Positions 59,806 through 64,000 of a DNA stretch of 64,000 bases are shown piece by piece. The notes beneath the pieces are model-generated. The model was not told the origin of the DNA and did not search any database. It was given only the letters and a program-made list of their open reading frames with translations. The translations under genes were made by a program, and so were the position numbers. Each line of letters begins with the position of its first letter. Positions within the stretch are counted from its first letter, which is position 1. Origin of the DNA: JACDAN01 sp963842235 (lineage in GTDB: Bacteria; Actinomycetota; Thermoleophilia; Gaiellales; Gaiellaceae); the NCBI GenBank assembly GCA_963842235.1, contig CAWJFT010000003.1, positions 248,001 through 312,000 on the forward strand, written 5' to 3'.

Positions 59806-60644
59806 CGACGCGCCCGCTTCTTCTTTTTGCGCACGCGTTTCGGTCCCGACGACTGCTTCGGAGCCGCCGCGGGTGCGTTGGCCGGCGTGGCCTCCGTCGC
59901 CGCCTTCTCCGGCTTCGGCGGCGTCCGCGAGGTTCGTTTCGTCGGAGCCTGCTGTGTCTGCTCCCGCAGGCGCCGCGTCACGATTCCCTGGCCCACCGTC
60001 CACAGGTTCGTCGTCACCCAGTAGAGGAGCAGCCCGACCGGGAAGTGAGCCCCGCCGGGCGGGTTGAGGATGAAGAAGGCGAAAACGACAGGAAGCGCGA
60101 GAAAGATGTAGCGCTGCGCCGGGCTCGTCGTCGCCATCGGCATGAACCAGGTCGAGGAGATCTGACTGGCGACGTAGACCACGAGCAGCACGTAGCCGGA
60201 CCAGTGATCCGTGATGTTCGCCGTGATGTCCGGGACGAAGTGGAGCCAGTCGAGCGCAGATGCCGGGTACCTCGGATAGATCTCCTTGTCGAAGTTCCTG
60301 AGGACGAAGTAGAGCGCGAAGAAGATCGGGATCTGCGGCAGGATCGGGAGACACGAGGAGGCCGGGTTGATCTGGTGCTCCCGGTAGAACTTCATCAGCT
60401 CCTCGTTCTGCTTTTTCTTGTCCGCCTTGTAGCGCTTCTGGATCTCTTTCATCTGCGGCAGGAACTGCTGCATTCGCTGCATCGAGTGGATCTGGCGGAC
60501 GGTCAGAGGGACGAGCAGCATTCGCACGCAAAGCGTCAGCGCGATGATCGACCACGCCCACGTGAGCCCGAACGTCGTGTGAAACTCCTCGAGCGCCCAC
60601 GTCAGGAAGTCCTCGAGCGGAGTCAGGATGCTGAGAAAGATCAC
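59802..60644 (-). CDS. yidC: membrane protein insertase YidC/Oxa1
   Basis: 280 residues from GTG 60644 (GTGA overlap with yidD). The Oxa1-type core has about five helices. The hydrophilic loop QIHSMQRMQQFLPQMKEIQKRY is followed by NEELMKFYREHQINPASSCLP and IPIFFALYFVLRNF. The last helix includes FPVGLLLYWVTTNLWTVGQG. The large periplasmic domain of Gram-negative YidC is absent, as in Gram-positive forms. The C terminus is highly basic (GPKRVRKKKKRARR), fitting ribosome contact. It inserts membrane proteins with or without Sec (family knowledge). Confidence 0.95.
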   Translation of the reverse strand: MIFLSILTPLEDFLTWALEEFHTTFGLTWAWSIIALTLCVRMLLVPLTVRQIHSMQRMQQFLPQMKEIQKRYKADKKKQNEELMKFYREHQINPASSCLPILPQIPIFFALYFVLRNFDKEIYPRYPASALDWLHFVPDITANITDHWSGYVLLVVYVASQISSTWFMPMATTSPAQRYIFLALPVVFAFFILNPPGGAHFPVGLLLYWVTTNLWTVGQGIVTRRLREQTQQAPTKRTSRTPPKPEKAATEATPANAPAAAPKQSSGPKRVRKKKKRARR

Positions 60645-60868
60645 CTGAAGAGCCTCTGGTCCTCGGCGTAGTCGACCCCGCCGTGGCTCCACGGGTTACA
60701 GCGCAGAAGCCGCCAGCCGGCGAGCACAGCTCCGCGAATGAGCCCGTACTGCCGAAAAGCGTCGATCGCGTACTGGGAGCACGACGGGTGGTACTTGCAC
60801 GTCGCCGGAAAGAGCACGCCGAGCGTGTAGCGGTAGAGGTAGATGCCTCCGATCCCGACGAACCTCAC
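60641..60868 (-). CDS. yidD: membrane protein insertion efficiency factor YidD
   Basis: 75 residues from GTG 60868 (GTGA overlap with rnpA). The family signature is intact: LYRYTLGVLFPATCKYHPSC, then SQYAIDAFRQYGLIRGAVLA and LRCNPWSHGGVDY. The first stretch is amphipathic, which suits attachment to the inner membrane face. YidD supports YidC-dependent insertion (family knowledge). Confidence 0.94.
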   Translation of the reverse strand: MRFVGIGGIYLYRYTLGVLFPATCKYHPSCSQYAIDAFRQYGLIRGAVLAGWRLLRCNPWSHGGVDYAEDQRLFR

Positions 60869-61215
60869 GCGCTCGCCTTCCCGAGGATCTCTTGCACCCG
60901 CTCCCGCAGCCACCCGGCATCGCGGCCCTCGACGGCTTCCGCGAGCGGTGCCCGCACGAGCAGCACGTAATCCGCGCCCCCTGGAACTTCGGGCAGGAGC
61001 TCGCGCCAGGTCTCGCGCAGCCGGCGCTTGATCCGGTTGCGCGTCACCGCGTTGCCGATCTTCTTGGGGATGGCGATCCCGAGCCGGGCTTCATCGCTTG
61101 CCTCCTCTTCCCGGTCGAACCGATAGAGGACGAGGAATCGCGTCGACACGGAGCGGCCGTGCCGGTAGACGGCATCGAAGTCGCGCGAGCGGGACAGTCG
61201 GTTCCGGCGTTGCAC
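60865..61215 (-). CDS. rnpA: ribonuclease P protein component
   Basis: 116 residues from GTG 61215 (VQRRNRLSRSRDFDAVYRHG). The RNR motif is present as AVTRNRIKRRLRETWRELLP, with GIAIPKKIGNAVTRN before it and DYVLLVRAPLAE after. It binds RNase P RNA for tRNA 5' processing (family knowledge). It lies 25 bases downstream of rpmH. No RNase P RNA gene was recognised in the window. Confidence 0.94.
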   Translation of the reverse strand: MQRRNRLSRSRDFDAVYRHGRSVSTRFLVLYRFDREEEASDEARLGIAIPKKIGNAVTRNRIKRRLRETWRELLPEVPGGADYVLLVRAPLAEAVEGRDAGWLRERVQEILGKASA

Positions 61216-61240
61216 GTCGACGTTGGAGACGAGCTTGAGC

Positions 61241-61375
61241 TTACGCCGAGAGGCGCTTGCGCCCGCGGGCCCTGCGCCGCTTGAGGATCGCCCGGCCGGC
61301 CCGCGTCGACATTCGCGCGCGGAAGCCATGGCGACGTTTCCGCCTGCGAACTTTGGGCTGATAGGTGCGCTTCAT
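61241..61375 (-). CDS. rpmH: 50S ribosomal protein L34
   Basis: 44 residues from ATG 61375, beginning MKRTYQPKVRRRKRRHGFRA and ending RARGRKRLSA. This is the complete, nearly invariant L34. It is the first gene of the minus-strand operon rpmH-rnpA-yidD-yidC-jag-rsmG-parA-parB. Its promoter must lie in the 328-base region shared with dnaA. The longer upstream frame has no support. Confidence 0.97.
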   Translation of the reverse strand: MKRTYQPKVRRRKRRHGFRARMSTRAGRAILKRRRARGRKRLSA

Positions 61376-61703
61376 AGGAAGATGAAAGAAGGATCGATGG
61401 CCCTCGACGAGGGCCGGCGCAGTATAGAGAGCGACCCGACCACACAGGCTTTTCCACAACGGCCGAGCACCCGACGACGACGCGAAATCTCCTGCGCTCG
61501 GCCTGTTTTCCCCAGTGAATACACCTTCTTACACCAGCTTCTCCACAGGTGTGGAGGAGCCTGGGGATTCACCGAAAAGACCTGGAAACGAGCGGGTTTT
61601 TCGCGCCGTGGACGGGTCATGAACAGGCATTGAGGACGCTCCTGGACGCTGCTATGCTCGCCCTCTTCCCCCGTCGGCGGCGAGAGGAGCAAGTCCGGTT
61701 CGC
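61376..61703. promoter_or_regulatory. rpmH-dnaA divergent region with DnaA-box-like sites
   Basis: 328 bases without a gene. TTTTCCACA at 61450-61458 fits the relaxed DnaA-box pattern TTWTNCACA. TTCTCCACA at 61539-61547 has one mismatch to TTATCCACA and faces TGTGGAGGA at 61550-61558. Together these give the perfect inverted repeat CTCCACA-GG-TGTGGAG. The region should hold the promoters of both rpmH and dnaA, and perhaps DnaA autoregulation or part of the origin. Confidence 0.65.
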
Positions 61704-63050
61704 GTGGAGCGCCAGCAGCTGCTCACAGCAGAGAATCTGTGGACCGAGGTTTCGGAGCGACTGCGGAGTGCGCTCAACGAATCCACTTATCGGACGTGGT
61801 TTTCCGAGACCGTTGGAGTCGACCTCTCGTCCGAGTCGTTCACCCTCCGCGTGCCCAACGACTTCACGCGCGAGTGGATCGAGGGACACTTCCTCGGTCT
61901 GATCAACGCTGCCGTTCGTGACGCAACCGGCGACGAGCGACGCATCGAGCTCGTCATCCGGAAACCCAAGGCCGGGACGCGGGAGCAGGCCGAGCCCGAG
62001 CCCGAGCCGAACCCACGCGTCGAGGGCCTGAATCCGAAGTACACCTTCGACTCATTCGTCATCGGCTCCTCCAACCGCTTCGCCCACGCCGCCGCGCTGG
62101 CCGTCGGCGAGGCGCCGGCGCAGGCCTATAACCCACTCTTCATCTACGGCGGGACCGGCCTCGGCAAGACCCACCTGCTCCAAGCGATCGGCCACTACAT
62201 CGGTGAGCACCTGCGCGATCTCTCCGTCTGTTACGTCACGAGCGAGCGCTTCATGAACGACTTCATCAACTCGCTCCGCGACAAGCGGATCGAGGGCTTC
62301 AAGCAGCGCTATCGGACCTTCGGTGTGCTCCTGATCGACGACATCCAGTTTCTGGAGCACAAGGAGCGGATCCAGGAGGAGTTCTTCCACACGTTCAACA
62401 CGCTCTACGAGGCCGGCAAGCAGATCGTGATCTCCTCCGACCGGCCTCCGCGGCAGATCGCGACGCTCGAGCAGCGGCTGCGATCGCGTTTCGAGTGGGG
62501 GCTCATGACCGACATCCAGCCACCCGACCTCGAGACGCGCATCGCAATCCTGCAGAAGAAGGCCAGGACGGACGGGATCCAGGTCGCCGACGCGGAACTG
62601 ATGACCTTCATCGCCGGGCGCGTGTCGACCAACATCCGCGAGCTCGAGGGGGCACTGACGCGCGTCGTTGCCTTCGCCTCGCTGACAGGCCGGCCGATGA
62701 CGGTCGACCTCGCGCAGGACGTGCTCCGCGACGTCTTTCCGCAAGGCGAGGCGGCCCAGGTCTCAATCGAGCTGATCCAGGACGAAGTCTCGGAGCGCTT
62801 CGGCCTCTCGAAGGAAGAGCTGATCGGCGACAAACGCTCACAGAACATTGTCTATCCACGCCAGGTGGCGATGTATCTCTCACGCGAGCTCACCGATTCC
62901 TCGCTGCCGAAGATCGGGCGGCACTTCGGCGGACGCGACCACACGACCGTGATCCACGCAACTTCGAAGATCGCACGCCTGATCCGCGAGGACCGCTCTG
63001 TGTACAACCTCGTGCAAGAGTTGACCGCGCGCGTCAAGCAGGCCGGCTGA
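61704..63050 (+). CDS. dnaA: chromosomal replication initiator protein DnaA
   Basis: 448 residues from GTG 61704. Domain I covers residues 1-90 (WTEVSERLRSALNESTYRTW). Domain II is very short (EPEPEPNPRVEG). Domain III has Walker A IYGGTGLGKTHLLQA, Walker B GVLLIDDIQFLEH and the arginine-finger region RLRSRFEWGL. Domain IV has the DNA-binding helix IGRHFGGRDHTTVIHA. It opens the origin and loads the helicase (family knowledge). The short domain II contrasts with the long linkers of Streptomyces. Confidence 0.97.
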   Translation: MERQQLLTAENLWTEVSERLRSALNESTYRTWFSETVGVDLSSESFTLRVPNDFTREWIEGHFLGLINAAVRDATGDERRIELVIRKPKAGTREQAEPEPEPNPRVEGLNPKYTFDSFVIGSSNRFAHAAALAVGEAPAQAYNPLFIYGGTGLGKTHLLQAIGHYIGEHLRDLSVCYVTSERFMNDFINSLRDKRIEGFKQRYRTFGVLLIDDIQFLEHKERIQEEFFHTFNTLYEAGKQIVISSDRPPRQIATLEQRLRSRFEWGLMTDIQPPDLETRIAILQKKARTDGIQVADAELMTFIAGRVSTNIRELEGALTRVVAFASLTGRPMTVDLAQDVLRDVFPQGEAAQVSIELIQDEVSERFGLSKEELIGDKRSQNIVYPRQVAMYLSRELTDSSLPKIGRHFGGRDHTTVIHATSKIARLIREDRSVYNLVQELTARVKQAG

Positions 63051-63201
63051 TTCTGTGGAGCCATATGACCTCCTCAGCGCGGCCTGTGCAAACCGCCGAC
63101 TTATTCCCAGTGCGCGTCCCCAGGCAAATGTCGCTCATGAAGCCGAGACATGGTGTCTTCCCCGCCTTCCACACTCCCTACAACTACTACTAGAGGATTA
63201 A
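63051..63201. other. probable origin of replication core (dnaA-dnaN gap) with DnaA-trio tract
   Basis: 151 bases without a gene. DnaA-box-like sites are TGTGGAGCC (63054-63062, reverse), TTATTCCCA (63101-63109) and CCTTCCACA (63165-63173). The last is followed after four bases by CTA-CAA-CTA-CTA-CTA (63178-63192), which on the other strand reads TAG-TAG-TAG-TTG-TAG. An AT-rich stretch (GAGGATTAAATGATT) follows. This is the box/trio/unwinding order known from Bacillus subtilis oriC. Confidence 0.65.
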
Positions 63202-64000
63202 ATGATTGAAACTGAAGTAGTTGTGGCCGGCGCCGCCCTGAAGACATCCGTCCCTCGCGACGGGCTCATCCGCCAACTCGCGATCGTCTCGCGTGCCGCA
63301 TCGACGCGGACGACCGTGCAGGTGCTGGGCGGGATCCTGCTCCGCGCCGAGACGGGGAAGCTTGCTCTTGCTGCGACAGACATGGAAATCTCGCTGCGGT
63401 CCTCCCTCGACGCTCAGGTGGATGCTGAGGGCGCGGTAGTGGTTCCCGGGAAGCTGCTCGTCGACATCGCACGGCTGCTCCCCGGTGAGGAGGTCTCGAT
63501 CGAGCATCTCGCGGGAGAGGGCGTGGTCGAGATCGTCAGCGGGTCTGCGTCGTACCGGATCCACACGTACAACCCTGAAGACTTCCCGCGCCTTCCCGAC
63601 CCTGCCGGCACGGAGATGGTCGATATTGACGCAGAAGCGCTGCTTGCGACGTCTGCAAAGGTGAGTCGCGCAGCGTCGCGGGACGAATCTCGGCCGGTGC
63701 TGACGGGCATCCTCGTCCGGTTCGAAGGCGAGAACCTCGTCATGGCGGCGACCGATTCGTATCGCCTCGCGGTGAAAGAGACTGGTTTGTCGAAGGCAGG
63801 GCCCGAGTTGGACGCGATCGTGCCGGCCAGAGCGCTCGGCGAGCTGGGGCGCATCGCCCAGGGCGCCTCGGAGCTACGGCTCGGCGTACAGGAGAACCAG
63901 GTGCTCTTTGCCAGCGACGGCGTCCTGCTGACGACGCGCCGTATCGAGGGCCAGTTCCCGAACTACCGCCAGCTGCTACCCGAGAGCTTCGAGCACGAGC
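63202..64000 (+). CDS. dnaN: DNA polymerase III subunit beta (sliding clamp), 3' partial
   Basis: It starts at ATG 63202 after GAGGATTAA, with 266 codons visible and no stop before the window ends. The first domain includes GLIRQLAIVSRAASTRTTVQ, then VLGGILLRAE and LAATDMEISLRSSL. The second domain follows with VSRAASRDESRPVLTGILV and MAATDSYRLAVKE. These repeats are typical of the three-domain clamp (about 370 residues). The missing part is the third domain. It tethers polymerase to DNA (family knowledge). Confidence 0.96.
   Translation, partial: MIETEVVVAGAALKTSVPRDGLIRQLAIVSRAASTRTTVQVLGGILLRAETGKLALAATDMEISLRSSLDAQVDAEGAVVVPGKLLVDIARLLPGEEVSIEHLAGEGVVEIVSGSASYRIHTYNPEDFPRLPDPAGTEMVDIDAEALLATSAKVSRAASRDESRPVLTGILVRFEGENLVMAATDSYRLAVKETGLSKAGPELDAIVPARALGELGRIAQGASELRLGVQENQVLFASDGVLLTTRRIEGQFPNYRQLLPESFEHE

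Overview
The window is a GC-rich bacterial chromosome segment that ends at the replication origin. The last 8 kb have the classic origin order: parB, parA, rsmG, jag, yidC, yidD, rnpA and rpmH on the minus strand, then dnaA and dnaN on the plus strand. Very high GC, frequent GTG/TTG starts, 4-base ATGA/GTGA overlaps, a large SARP/BTAD regulator, a short Oxa1-type YidC and an MprAB/HtrA-like set suggest an actinobacterium. The mix of genes (short FtsH, DUF1385, trehalose synthase TreT beside OtsA, DUF2079 and PIG-V-like membrane glycosyltransferases) suggests the class Thermoleophilia (Gaiellales/Solirubrobacterales). That placement is inference; no rRNA gene is present to confirm it.

Layout. 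1-456: 3' end of a thermonuclease-like gene. 457-5856 (minus): a MoxR AAA+ ATPase / DUF58 / von Willebrand A operon whose distal four genes are interrupted by many frameshifts. 5916-9624 (minus): a reduced YchF-like GTPase, an ECF-type sigma factor, a small unknown protein, methylmalonyl-CoA epimerase and a short FtsH. 9677-14656: NAD salvage (cysteine hydrolase, nicotinate phosphoribosyltransferase), DUF1385, an M20 peptidase and a methyltransferase. 14680-18384: rarA, an OsmC protein, a phosphoesterase, a membrane-anchored methyltransferase and tRNA-Phe. 18472-28745 (minus): a tightly packed run with OtsA, molybdenum cofactor (moaC, mog), a UbiA prenyltransferase, cytochrome c maturation (ccmA, ccmB, ccmC, a small CcmD-like protein, ccsA), heme synthesis (hemA, hemC, hemD), a SAM hydrolase and a methyltransferase. 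28789-34074 (minus): TreT, an RsbW-like kinase, HtrA and a two-component system that probably controls the envelope protease.

34129-46689: an envelope region with a degenerate M28 membrane protein, moeA, glycosyltransferases of GT2, GT4 and GT-C type, a class A penicillin-binding protein with a polyproline tail, MscS, DUF2203 and a CPBP protease. 46995-51371 (minus): a SARP/BTAD ATPase regulator heading an SRPBCC and OsmC operon. 51497-56087: a divergent carbohydrate ABC importer (ATPase on minus; two permeases and a Tat-type binding protein on plus). 56267-56929: a bifunctional-nuclease-family protein and tRNA-Ile. 56947-64000: the origin region, with a DnaA-trio-like tract directly before dnaN.

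Only two gene-free stretches exceed 300 bases: 46690-46994 (convergent, with small repeats) and 61376-61703 (the rpmH/dnaA divergent region with DnaA-box-like sites). No insertion sequence, prophage, CRISPR array or rRNA operon is visible.
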